DNA of 64,000 bases from Chrysomallon squamiferum (lineage: Eukaryota; Mollusca; Gastropoda; Neomphalida; Peltospiridae): NCBI GenBank assembly GCA_012295275.1, contig CM022665.1, forward strand, positions 29,846,457-29,910,456, written 5' to 3'. Position numbers and translations under genes: made by a program. Shown one piece after another: positions 49,017 to 61,443 of the stretch. The notes beneath the pieces are model-generated. The model searched no databases and was not told where the DNA came from. It saw only the letters and a list, made by a program, of their open reading frames with translations. Each line of letters opens with the position of its first letter. The first letter of the stretch is position 1.

Positions 49017-52000
49017 ATGTTTATTATCGTGAAGTTTGGGAATAATGAGTCTTTGCTGTGTAACCCTAGTTGCGCTGTGGTTAATCTTTTGACTAGCATA
49101 AAAAGACGAGCGGGATATGGCAATTCGAATGTTATTCTGGATTTATCAGATGAAACGGGTGAGTGCTTCAAATACCAAGTTTTCTTAGCCTGTTTTGTAA
49201 GTGAGCAAGATTAACAGTCAAGTGATTACTCATTTTTATAACAATATTTTAAAGTTTTTAAGTAACAAAAATTTAAATTATTTATTTTGCATCCAGTTTC
49301 GGTTGTGGTTTTTTCTTCTGTTTTGGGGGAGGGAAAAATAAAATAAAAATTAAGAGAGATAATACGTGTATCTATATATATGTGTGTGTCTGTGTGTCTG
49401 TCTGTCTGCGATTTAAAAGTTCCCTTTCCTAAACATTCGTTTATTTATGGCTCTTTCATCTGTAAAATACAACATACATAGATATATATTTTAATATTTT
49501 TATTATTATTATTTTTTTTTTTTTTTATATTATTTATTTATTTATTTATTTATTAATGTTAACAAAAGATAAAAGTAACTATTGAATCAGTATTTGACAT
49601 AATTATTAATTAAATTGTGTTAAAATTTCATTTCATTCAGAATCATAACTTTTAAAATTTCTTTCACTGCATTCCAATGTTCAGTGTAGAAATCTCGGCT
49701 AACGACCAGAATTAAAATGTCGCTTTTCAAAGCACAAAATCAATAACATCAAATTCACTGAAGAAATTGTATAAAATTGATTAAGTTATCGCGGTATTGC
49801 TCTATAACGAGGTTTTCATTTCGGCTCTCATGGTATTCATTATTTAGAATAAAATGGTGTCTGAAAAGTTCAGTAACTTTAATGCAAGCAAGCAAATCTG
49901 GGAAATATTAAATTAAAGAATGTTGAAGTTACATTGTAAATAGAATGTTTTATTAATTAAAACAAAGAAGAATACAAAATACTTTTAATCTTTTAACAAT
50001 AAATAAAATAATAAATAAATGTATAAATAAATAACAATAACAACAACAATAATAATAATGCATTTCTAAACACCCTAATTAATCGGATAGCAAAACGTCA
50101 TTATAAAATAAAATAAAATAACAACATATATTTATTTATTTTATTGTCACTTTGCACTCACTATTCGGGTAGCTTTGCTGGGGGTAACATACTTAGTCCG
50201 GATATTGATAACGTGTTGACTAATGAAACTATATGTCGAGAGGTAGATAAAAATAAAGAGTATGCAGTACACCTGACGTAGCTCATTTAACCTTGTTTTT
50301 CAAGTATAATGGTCATTGTATACATTAGTGATAAAGTCGTATTGGTTATTACCTCGTATTTCTTAACACTGTGGTATTCTCAGAGTTTGTCCTATGGAGA
50401 AAAATAAATAATATGTCAGCTAAATAACAACTCCGCTTTTGAACGTATAAAAGTATTCAAACCTGGTGGCCCTCGTTAATTTAGAAATAACAAGAATTTC
50501 GCTGATTTATTCATTAGAGTTGAATTACGATGGGAACAGACGTTTGAATATGAAAAAGAAGAAGAAGAAGAAGAAAACATATTAATTGGACAGAATTAAA
50601 ACATATTTTTTAAAAATACATAGAAATGTACGATCGATTTATGTAACTCAACAAAATCCCAGTGTACAAGCACAGGTAATCATTCCGAAATCTCAAATAT
50701 TTTTCAAGCATCCCAGTTAGTCACTTTTAAATTTTTTGGAAGGTTTAGTGTACACAGACTTTATTTTATGTACACAATTTTTAAACTGTGATATAATCTA
50801 CCCTCAGGCTATATGTATAAGCTGAATAAGAAATATAAATGGATTTCATGTTTAGACTTGGATCCCGTTTTCAGTCTACTTCATTATATTCCAAAATCCA
50901 AAATAATCCGTCCCCAGGCATTTTGAACAAGGGATGCTAAATATATTTATCCTGCAATCACTCTAAATAAAAGGAAAATATCATGACTACCTAAATGTCA
51001 CACTATCGTTGAACGTTACTTCTTTCCTGTTTAACTGCTGATTTAGATCTTAAAAGACCAAACTGATGACGGTTATTTCTTTTAAAAATAACAAATAAAT
51101 TGACATTATTTAAGAACTGTTTTATTTTGATATGCAGTTTTTAATAGGGGACAACGAAATCAAAACATGTGAATCTACTAGTCTTGAGAGCAATGAGCTG
51201 AGAAATAAAATAGCTAATATCATTCAATTACTGTTTTATTTAGGACTGCAGGATAAAAGAAATAACTGGTTACTCTCTTAATATATCAGGTTTAACCGCT
51301 CAGGTTCAATGCCGAATGCAGCGAGGCAGAGCATTCGCCATTTTAACATTAGTAGGATAAAGTTGATATACCTTAAGACAGCAACCAGTTATTCCCTATA
51401 TCTCGAATAAGAGATAATTTACTTTATCATACTTAGATATATTTGTGTGTGCCTTTGTATGTGTATGTACATGTAGGTAGATAGGTAGATGGATACATTA
51501 TAGTTGGATAGATAGGCAGAGAGACTGGTAGATAGATAAATAGGTAGTTATTCAGAACAGAAAAATCTGTGCATTATAAACACTAGATTTATTGATGACA
51601 CAGGGGTTAGCATATTCTCACATTTATACAACAGTCTATGAAATATATACAAGCTATGACGTATTTCTCGTGTAATTTAAAACTTCCAAAATCACACCAT
51701 AGTTTAAACTTTTAAGACCCAATTGAAGCAATTGTTCTTAATGTGGGTTATTGTGGCTGATAGGAGTCTCACAATGCTACGCTTTATAATTTCTTAGCTG
51801 TCGATAAGCTCTCTTAAAAGCAAGGGAATGTTTTTTTGTTGGAACAGAGTACCCACTTATTATGCAGCTGGCCATTGTTGTTAGAAATAAATACGTCACC
51901 TCACATTTCAAAAGACTCAGGTATTTTTTCCCCTTTGTATTATTGCTAAATACATGCAGATATGGTTTTTAATCTGAGGAGGTGAGGTTTCCTCAGATCG

Positions 52001-54309
52001 ATACACATTTAGTATTAAGTTATCTAAGAAAATTTTTAAATATTTAATAAATCTATAAATAATAATAATATTAATTTCAGTATGTGCCATAATAACATAG
52101 TTTATTCTTGATGATTAGCCTACAAGAAAGAAGAAACTGATTTTTTTTTTTTTTTTTTACACAGTAAAGTACACACCAACGCCTTTGGTAAAACTAGTTC
52201 TGAGAAAAATAAATAACAAATCAAAAAGATTACAAACAGGCAAAAATATTATTTCCATTTGCATTTAGATTATGTATTATTAAATAAATAAACTGTTTAA
52301 CATACTGTATTATGATGAATGAGTGAATGAAGTAAGGTAATTATAGACACATTATACGTATTAACAAAATTTCAAAACTTTAAGTGGGTTTAAATGAATC
52401 ATAGATCTGATTTTTCCAACGAGGGATATTTAGTTTGTCCAAACTATCCTCCATTCGTTCAAATTATTTTATTAGTCATCTCCACTTTACCTAAATGAAC
52501 GAAATCATGTCAAAGTCAGTAGTGGTAATACGTATATGTTTAATGTCCTTTATAGTTTTAATTTTGTTTTCATAAATTATATTATTACACTGTTTAATTA
52601 GGTATTTAAATATATAAATGTTTTTAGGATGAGGGTTTTTAGGCATGTAAAATAAATTCATATACCTTTCATTGCAGTTCTGATTAGAAATTTATTAAGA
52701 AACATTTTAATTGGATATTAAAATGAATTATGTATTTACTTACTTTTAAACACTGTAACAGAAATACTTGCACTCCATGTGTTTAAATTCATTTCTTAAT
52801 CTGTCAATTCATGTCAGACTTTAAACAATTATTTTTCAAAGTACTTTTTAATATAAGCTAACAATGTTAGGTCATTAAAAATATCTATCCTCATAATATT
52901 GCTGTAACGTGCTTTGAAATAGTACAATTTGCATAATTTTTGTGTTATACATATGTTTGAAGATAATATCTAAGTAGCAAGGAAAAAAACAAAAAATGCG
53001 ACGGTAATACTGGATTAACTTGCACAAAATGGATTAACATAACGTAAATTCTGTGTAAAGTGGAGCCACGTTGACCGGCCGATAAATCAATTTCGACATG
53101 CTTCATGAAAATGACTTTTAACAAAAAGACGTATTTCGCTTCGTTGATTTACGTCTAAGGGAAAATGCTACCGCGTGTTGGCTTGTATTAAATCAAATAT
53201 TGAAAGACTTTGCCTCAAGCGTAAGTTTCATAGAAAAAAAAGGCTGATGGATTCCATTGTATAACGAGGCAATTAAGAAGAAAAACGTTACCAACGATAC
53301 ATATAAATGGGGGCGGGTTCTTCAGATTACAGACGAAATTAATGAAATTTTAATTAGATCGATTTATATATTTTATACACTAGTATACTATTTTACAGTT
53401 GTCGAAACACATACACACACACACACACACTAGCATATCCAAGAAATATAACCTAAGTAATTTTACAAATAAAAAAAAATTATCATTTTAGAAAAAACAA
53501 GAATTTCACATCTTTGGTGGGGGGGTGTTGTTGTTGTTTTTTTAAATTTTTTATTAATTAAATTAATTAATTTAGTTAGATAGCTTGTTTGTTTGTTTTT
53601 GCTGTTGTGTATTTATTTATTTATTACTTTTATTATTTTTTGGAGGGTTGGGGGGGTCTATGATAAAACTCATTTCGTTTTCTAAATCATTTCCACAACA
53701 AAAAGAACGGCCCCTTATGCGCAATATAGATCCGCCTTTTCAGATCCATAAACATAAAAGAGGCAAACATACTGTCAGTTAATATCCTATATGTAGTTTT
53801 TTTTATCTGCTTGCATAACTGAAGTTTAAATGAAATGACAATCAGATAATAATAAAAGCCGAACTGCCACACATAATAAAAAGGTTTTCTGTTGCGTAAA
53901 GGTAAACAGACTTTAACCCGAGGTGAGTACACGAAGCGAGACTTTTTTTCCTATATCCTTTTCTTGTTTTATTTAAACGTCGTTTTAGTATTATTTAAAT
54001 CTCAGGATAGGTTTACAGACGTAGTGAATCAAAGCTTTATTAGAACGCTTATAAAATTCTTCATATCATTCAGACGTATTACGATTTGTTTGACTTACAT
54101 GTCTTCAGGAAATCACATGGATCTCTGAGTGCTACGATACGTCGTCGAGCTATTTGGCAACTCCATTGCTTCTGTTAAATATGTACGCATTAAATATAAG
54201 GACTAGTTGCATACTTCAGTCAATACCTTTTATTTTCCATACATAATCTGTGTATTTTATTTTATTTTACTTTTTCTTCCATATATATATATTTATGTAT
54301 GTATGTATG

Positions 54310-54361
<52 letters not shown>

Positions 54362-54887
54362 CTGATAAATTCATTTGTATTTGTATAATTTCAGGCGTTT
54401 TTTTTTTAAATAAAATATTTTAAATAACTTAATATACAAAAGAATAGAACTTTAAATTATTTATAAATTTGTATTGATCTTTCCATCACTTTTTGTTTAA
54501 ATTAAAACGCTTTAGAATTAATAAAATGAAACGGAATAAAATGTTAAATAATTAAAAAATTCATTTAATTATTACTTTTTCTTCAAATAATAAAGTATTT
54601 TAAATATTCGTCCGCTAAAACTCATGCACAGGGGCGCCAACATACAAAGACACAGGCATTTACATTGATTTGAATTTGAATTTCTGAAAAAAAATTAATA
54701 ATGATTTGTTTGAAGGTGTTAGTTAATATAGAAAGTAAAAATCAACAGTAAAATTTAACGTCAGTCGTGAATATGTAAAACTCATTATGTTCGAGTTAAA
54801 ATTTATATTAACTAACATTTTATTAAAATAGTTATACGTATTAATGAAATGTTCGATTAATATGTATATTATGAAAATATATAAATT

Positions 54888-54938
<51 letters not shown>

Positions 54939-55095
54939 TCACACACAGAAATAGACAGATATATTTATTTGAATGGGTTTACATAAATCAAGTTTGCTCA
55001 AAATACTGTGTGTTACACACACACACACACACCAGAGCATACACAGATAATTTATTATTACGTCTTCAAAAATAAAAATAAAAATAAATAAATAA

Positions 55096-55130
<35 letters not shown>

Positions 55131-55746
55131 GATATTCCCAAAACAACAGCATAGGTGTGCATACAAGCGGAACATTAGAAATCACATTTCTATTACAAAT
55201 GGGCTTTGAAGTATGTCATATTTACTTCGGGACGGTAGTTTAATATAAAGGTTACCTACTTCTTTATGAAAAATTGTCATTCAGAGTATTTGTACATTGA
55301 TCTAAGTATGCATTCATTTCGTTTACGTCTGTCAAATGTGACTGAAGAGATTCGAGAGGATTTCTCATTTTAAAACCTTTCCTAAATATTTACGTTCGTC
55401 TCTCCGCGTGACATGTCACAATTAAAACACCACTGAAAAGCACCAATACAATGCATACGTCTTGACACTTAATAAAGATAAAAATATCATCTATCTATTA
55501 AGCCACGTGATTTAATACTTATAGCTTTTTCAAACAACTCGGATACATTTAATAACTTTAATAAAAAGACTAAAAAAAAAAAGACGAATAAAAAGATTAT
55601 AGCATAAAAATATATGTTTTATGTACTGACATTTATCATTAAAATAGATTCTTGAAAAAATTAATAAAACTTTTTTTTTTTTTAATGTCACAATGGGGGA
55701 AAAAAATTATTTTCAATTGAAAATGTTTTATTGTTGTTGTTGTTGC

Positions 55747-55786
<40 letters not shown>

Positions 55787-56266
55787 TACTTACTTTTCCT
55801 TAGCTTATGTGTATGTATTGTTTTCTGACGCTTATAATCAGACCAATAAACTGTTTTCGAGTTTTGGACTTTCACACTATCACGGCCAAGGTACCACACT
55901 TGTTAAAATGTATATATAAATAATTTAACGAGTATTTTTCTCTTTTCTTTTGAAGGAATGGTAAAAGAACTGGATGTGCACAAGAATGAATACGCTACTA
56001 AGTTTCTTATATCCCATAACACCTACATCCTGGTTCAGAAAGAGATTTTAGCTGACGAGTCTTCGCCAGACGGAAACTCTACTCCAACTCCAAATTTTCA
56101 GTATGTGCCTCTCCTCGAGAAATACGCAGAGCTCTTCCCTAGTTACAAGCTGCACGTGCAGGAAGTGGAAAAGAAAAAATCGCGAAGAACCACAAGCAAG
56201 TCACCGAGTCCTGCTGGAAGATTTCAGTCGAAAGGAAAAAGCAAGAGGACACCAAAACGGAAATGA
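49017..56266 (+). CDS. CXorf65-like protein (small conserved, function unknown)
   Basis: Two exons, 49017-49158 and 55956-56266, joined in phase 1 (ACG G|GTGAGT ... TTTTGAAG|GA) with a 6.8-kb intron; 150 residues. The first exon matches the start of the CXorf65 family: Met-Phe-Ile-hydrophobic-Lys-x-Gly-x-Asn ('MFIIVKFGNNE'), 'NPSCAVVNLLTSIKRRAGY' and 'LDLSDETG'. The second continues 'MVKELDVHKNEYATKFLISH', 'TYILVQKE', then 'YVPLLEKYAELFP', as in CXorf65, and ends in a strongly basic Ser/Pro/Lys tail (last ~32 residues). The N-terminal half looks like a ubiquitin-like beta fold, which is my inference. No function is established. Intron 1 holds a copy of the palindromic repeat and several microsatellites. 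Confidence 0.85.
51105..51400 (+). repeat. Dispersed repeat with palindromic core, copy 3
   Basis: Starts TTATTTAAGAACTGTTTTAT and contains 'GAGCTGAGAAATAAAATAGC', 'TATTTAGGACTGCAGGA' and then the AATAACTGGTTACTCTCTTA / CCTTAAGACAGCAACCAGTT palindrome. Same order and orientation as copy 1 (2040-2320). It lies in the intron of the CXorf65-like gene. Confidence 0.7.
54314..54359. repeat. (TG)n microsatellite
   Basis: About 23 TG units, in the CXorf65-like intron. Confidence 0.95.
54892..54940. repeat. (TC)n-(AC)n compound microsatellite
   Basis: A (TC)n run passes directly into an (AC)n run. A further (AC)n lies near 55014-55032 and an (ATA)n run near 55100-55130. Confidence 0.9.
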
Positions 56267-56882
56267 TGTTATTATTGTATTCTTGCGCATTCACGTCGCT
56301 AACAACTATAAACGAACATTTTATGCAAAGTAACTAATATTTAGTAACTATTTTGCTGAATTATATATAAAAGTAAATTAAAAAAAAAAAATAATAATAA
56401 TACACGTTTAAATTTTAAAATAACAAATAGTCAAAGAAACTTTCAGATATTAGAAAAAAATAAAAATAAAAAAATAAATATATATATATATATATATTAT
56501 ATATGAATTGAGTTTATCTTCACAACCAATGAAATCCATTTTATTTGTCCATGACAATGTATTAGTTAGAGCTTACGATTAACATTAGCTGTACATTATT
56601 TCACTCATTAAAATACTGTCGCGATCGTTTGAAACTTACTAAAATGTGTCTTTGATTGTATCTTTCGTCAAGTTCTTGATGCTGAACTCATGACCTATTA
56701 GTAACATTTTATTTATTAGTATTTTGTATTAAAGATTTTTTATTATTTTAACAAAATCAACAAGCCTTTCTCTTAAAATATAACTGTTTTTGACTTTATC
56801 ATATTAATTTTGCATTCATTTTTAATATAGTTATGTGGGTTTTGTTTTAATATTTTTATTTCTTCTTCCACTTCTTCTTCTT

Positions 56883-56914
<32 letters not shown>

Positions 56915-59900
56915 CACGTTTTTAATTAGGATAAAAACAAAATAACCATTAAAAAAGCAAAAGTAACATAATATAATACAAGTAAAAAAAAATAATAATA
57001 ACAAAAAAACAAAACAACAACAATACATACAGCTGAAATTTAGACATGGTTAAATAAAACATGGTTTACAGTTTTCTTTATTAATTTAGTTTTTCAGCTT
57101 ACCATTTTTAACATCAGGTGATCTCAGATTATTCCCATCGTTACCATTAAGATTTACCATAAAAAATGTAGTATCATGTTCATTTTAATATATTTTACTT
57201 ATTTATTTAGTTATTCATTTATTTATTGTTTTTATAATATCGCTTATCATTGAATTTTTTTCCAACTGAGTAGATTTATGTGCAGTTCAAGATACAAATT
57301 TATATCTCTCTCATAGCAAAGTGATTAGGAATTATCACTAATAATTCAAGTGTACATTTCTTTTTTCTTTTTTTATTATTGTTATTTTTTTTTTTTTATA
57401 TAACAATATATTATAATTAATTTTAAAAGAAAAGTATATAGGTCTAGGTCACACAAACACACACACATACACACATTTATTGTTAACATAATTCGATAAT
57501 CCACTGAGTTACTCGACACTCTTTCGCCCTGGAGCACTTCAAAAATTCCAAGATCGTGAATTGGAAACGTGCTATAGCTGTAGACATTATCGTTTAAGAG
57601 AAACGACAATTCCCGAGTCTAACCTGCGGGTTTATAAGACAAAGACACTCTTAAAATTCATATCTAATGAAGGAGTCACGCGATATTATTATAATAATTA
57701 GAAAAATTATCGGCTCAATCATATAAAATTAACACTGATATAATCACAGTCATTTTTGACTGACATAATATGTTTTATAATATTTATAAGTCCAACAAAT
57801 TGTAATGTCACTTGGAGTTATGTTTGATGTCTTGTGAATAATATAAAACGGTCCTAAAATTCAATGAAGTTAAATTTATGTTGTCACATAGTTGATTATT
57901 TAATATATCGCAGAGTACTAGATGCCTTGTCATTTTTCTTGCTTTTTGTGGATGAGAAATATTTTTCTGGATCTGTCGTACTTACAGAAAATTGACACAA
58001 TTAGGAGGAACGATGACTTAAAAACTTCTGATGGTGCGAATTCAGTCACAAACATTTAACACTGGAAGATCATTTCAAAACAATTATTAAATTAAAGTTC
58101 TCTGTGAACGTAAACATTTAAAAGTAAATTTCGAGAAAACATTACTCTTTTCCTCAAAAAAAAAAAAAAAAAAAAAAAAAGAAGAAGTAGCTTAAGAGAA
58201 TAGGCCTATCATGTATAAAAAAAAAAAAAAAAAATTAAAATAATATCCGTAAGAGAACGTCATTTAATTAAAAAAATTATGAAATGGTAAAGCTAAATCC
58301 GCCATCTTTTCTGCTTTTTTCAGCCCCGTTGTGGCTGACTGTAATATTAGCAGCAGCAATTTTGCAATCTAGTTTCAGCAATACATTATTGTTGTTATTG
58401 CTGCCGTTGTTCTTTACAGTAACTCAGCTCAGTTAAAAACCATCTTATCGCCTGTTTTGAATAATTATCAATATATAGCTCTTTTTCCTTCTTCTTTTCA
58501 TTTTTTTTTTTTTTTTTGATTGGTCAAAAAAGAAGATGAAAAAAGAAAGAAAGAAGGAATCTACGTGTTCTTCTGTTTATATGTCTGTGCATTCTCAACA
58601 CAATCCTGCAACTGATTTGATTCGATGAATAATCATATCTTTATAACAAAAACTGATTAAGAGGTTATGAAGGCCATACCAAGTTTTTAAGACAAAACAT
58701 ACTTAAAAGCCTTTAAAAAATAACCAGACTGCGGTATGACCTGGTAGTTTACTGACAAAGCTTGCACGTTATGAAGTATAATATATAAATATTAATCGAT
58801 AAATAAATATAAAATTTACTTAATTTTTAAAAGCCAATAATAAAAAAAAAATTAAAAATGAATGAATGAATAAATAAAATTTATAAGAAATAAAAATAAA
58901 AATGAATAAAAATAAAAAAGATTTATTTTAGTAATATGGATCAGCTGACGAGAGGTTGGATTTACAAAATGAAATTAAGCACTATGTGGTGCACTTAGTC
59001 TAAATATCATATTATTTTACAAAAACTAAATCCTTTTTTTTTTTTTTTTTTTTTTTTCAACCATTTAATAAATATAATTAATTCGTTTCACATACATTAG
59101 AAGTTGATCTTTAAGACGAAGTTTTTAAAATCAAGTATGAAACTGTATCGGAATTTTGCTATGAATTATTCTTTTTTCGCTAGAACAAATTTATAAAGAT
59201 CATATGAAATATCACTGGTTATTTTAGGTTTGTCAAAACGTGTTATCTTTTTAATCAGCACTGTAGCAGCTAATGTTTATTTTAAATCAAGGGAGGTAAA
59301 TAGGAAGGCACGAAGTTTCAAGATTTTATTTTGTTTCTTATTTTTAGTTGTTTTTACTTTCAGGTCAGTTTTGTAAATTTGTCTAATTTCGACTACAGAA
59401 TGCACAGGGTATTTGGCAGTAAAAGTCATATGTTGACGAAACTTGTAACCAACCTTTGTTTTTAAACATCAAAAAAAAAAAAAAATACCACGTGCTTTTC
59501 AAAACTATTTCTTACCTACTTCTCTCCCTTTAGCCTTAGAAAAGAAAAATAATAACAATAATCGAGTGTTAGCTGCTAACATGGTATTAAAAAAAAAACA
59601 CTAGTATATTTGACAAGCTAAAAGTGGAATGTGGTATTTTATTTATTACCTTTTTTTTTATATATATATTTGTTCAATTGTCAAAAGGATAAATAAAAGC
59701 AAAATTCAGAGAAAAACTTCTTATTTGAATTTACAAATCACGTCTTGAACTGAAGATTACCAAGAAAATACTTTCACCTCCAGTAATTCTCCGACTGCAT
59801 TATTGGCAATCCTGATTGGAACAAAAACAGTTTATAAGCTGCCTTTTTAATGACCGAAAACTTCTGGATCAAATGTGATGACCTGTTGAATATAATTAAA

Positions 59901-61443
59901 AATAAATTCTGTGAAATACATTTATTTGATATAATAGATTTTAATACATTTTTAAAACGTTGAAACACAAAGGAATAATGTTTGCTATTCCAGCTGTATC
60001 ACTTTGTTTTTTTATAATTAACCATCACTTTTAATTTAATAATTATATTCATAAAATTTGTTTTCTAAATACAGTTATGTCAGGAGTATGCTCTAGTATT
60101 GTTTAGGCAGTTATTTCTTTTTAAATATTACATCCAATATAGTATTTAAAATATTTCAGTCGAACCCTAATTGCAATACCTCAAGTGTTTTTTTCGTGAT
60201 TTACTGTGGAATAGATATAACTTTCCACAGCACTTCTTAATGTTTCTGATACTGGTCCCAATAACAAAGTTTTGCATGGCTATGTATCATAGAAGATTAA
60301 TGTGACTCATATTGACGTCTGAATTCGCCGCAAACTAAGTAAGTAAATGCATGAACAATTACTGAACAGTATACTCAACTTACTTTTAATATAGAGACTT
60401 ACTGAAAGGAAATCCGTATAGCAATAACGAAACGTGTCTTATTCTTTTCTTCTTTATTTCTCTCTGTATAATATTAACAACAGTTATTTTATTTTAGTAA
60501 CTGGATCATGTAACTTATCATGCCTTGGATTAGCTCTCTGCACAAACATGCACATAGGCAGTTATTTATATTGTTTTTACTGGGCACTTTGCGCCATTAG
60601 TTACTAATTGTCGGTGCGCACATTCATGTTAAAGGAAAACCGGTAAAAACGAAAGCTGGCTTTAGGACGCCGCCAGAGTTCGGATTTTACAAAATTTGTT
60701 AGGTATGACAGCGAAATTTTAGATAAACCGTAAAGACTAAAAAAAACAACTTAAATACTAAAGCTGTATCACTTACGATGATGCTTAATGACTTATGAAA
60801 AAGGATGGATTACCTTTAAACAATAATAATAACAAGTTAACAATTATCATTCTCAAAATTGATGATCATGCTCATGATGCTGTGGCTGTGGCAAACTGAA
60901 ATTATTATATTAGATGTTATTCTTCAGTACAGACTTTTCAAATGGTTGTGACTTTAACATTTCACTAGTAGATGTGCATAGAATGAGCCTTTTAAATGAA
61001 GAAACTGAAAAGTGTTTTTACCAGAGAGAAATGTGGTAATGTCAAACATTGTTTGAATTCGCTAATGATATTAACCCCGGTTGTACATGAAACCGACTGT
61101 AACATCTGATCTTTCTCATTTTGGATGAGAGGACTAAATATCATGTCATCTCACTTGATCCGTAATCACTGGATAATTGGTATCATCACAGGGTTCAAGA
61201 AGTTTTCTCAATTTAGTGGCAGCAGTTTGTCTCCCCTCCCCACCAATACTGCTATATCCCCAAATATTTTAAGACAGTTTAGTGTGATTAAAAATAAAAA
61301 TATGCCTCAGTGTATTGGAATATATTTTGATATGCATATATTGTTATTTTTTTAATTTTATTTAATACTAGATTATGTTCTTCAAAGTAGTATTCAGTTA
61401 TTTAATATTATTAGGATTGTATATTTTCTAAATTTATGTTCAG
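56267..61443. other. Non-coding stretch between the CXorf65-like gene and the ETAA1-like exons
   Basis: AT-rich with A runs (58157-58180, 58218-58234), T runs (58501-58517, 59034-59057) and tetranucleotide AAAT/TTTA tracts. The 5' exon(s) of the ETAA1-like gene must lie here or just inside it; a GC-richer patch with CpGs at about 60610-60690 is a candidate promoter. An AAGATGGCGG-type (YY1-like) motif on the minus strand lies at 58299-58308. I found no conserved exon. Confidence 0.5.

Noticed and set aside
51290-51350. Possible tRNA-like head (GGTTCAATGCC) in the third palindromic repeat
   Set aside because: No matching A box or foldable cloverleaf is seen, and the other copies lack the word.
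60600-60702. GC-richer patch with a donor-like site as the first ETAA1 exon
   Set aside because: The frame with correct phase has a TAG 13 codons before the donor and no ATG in between; at best it is non-coding or promoter sequence.
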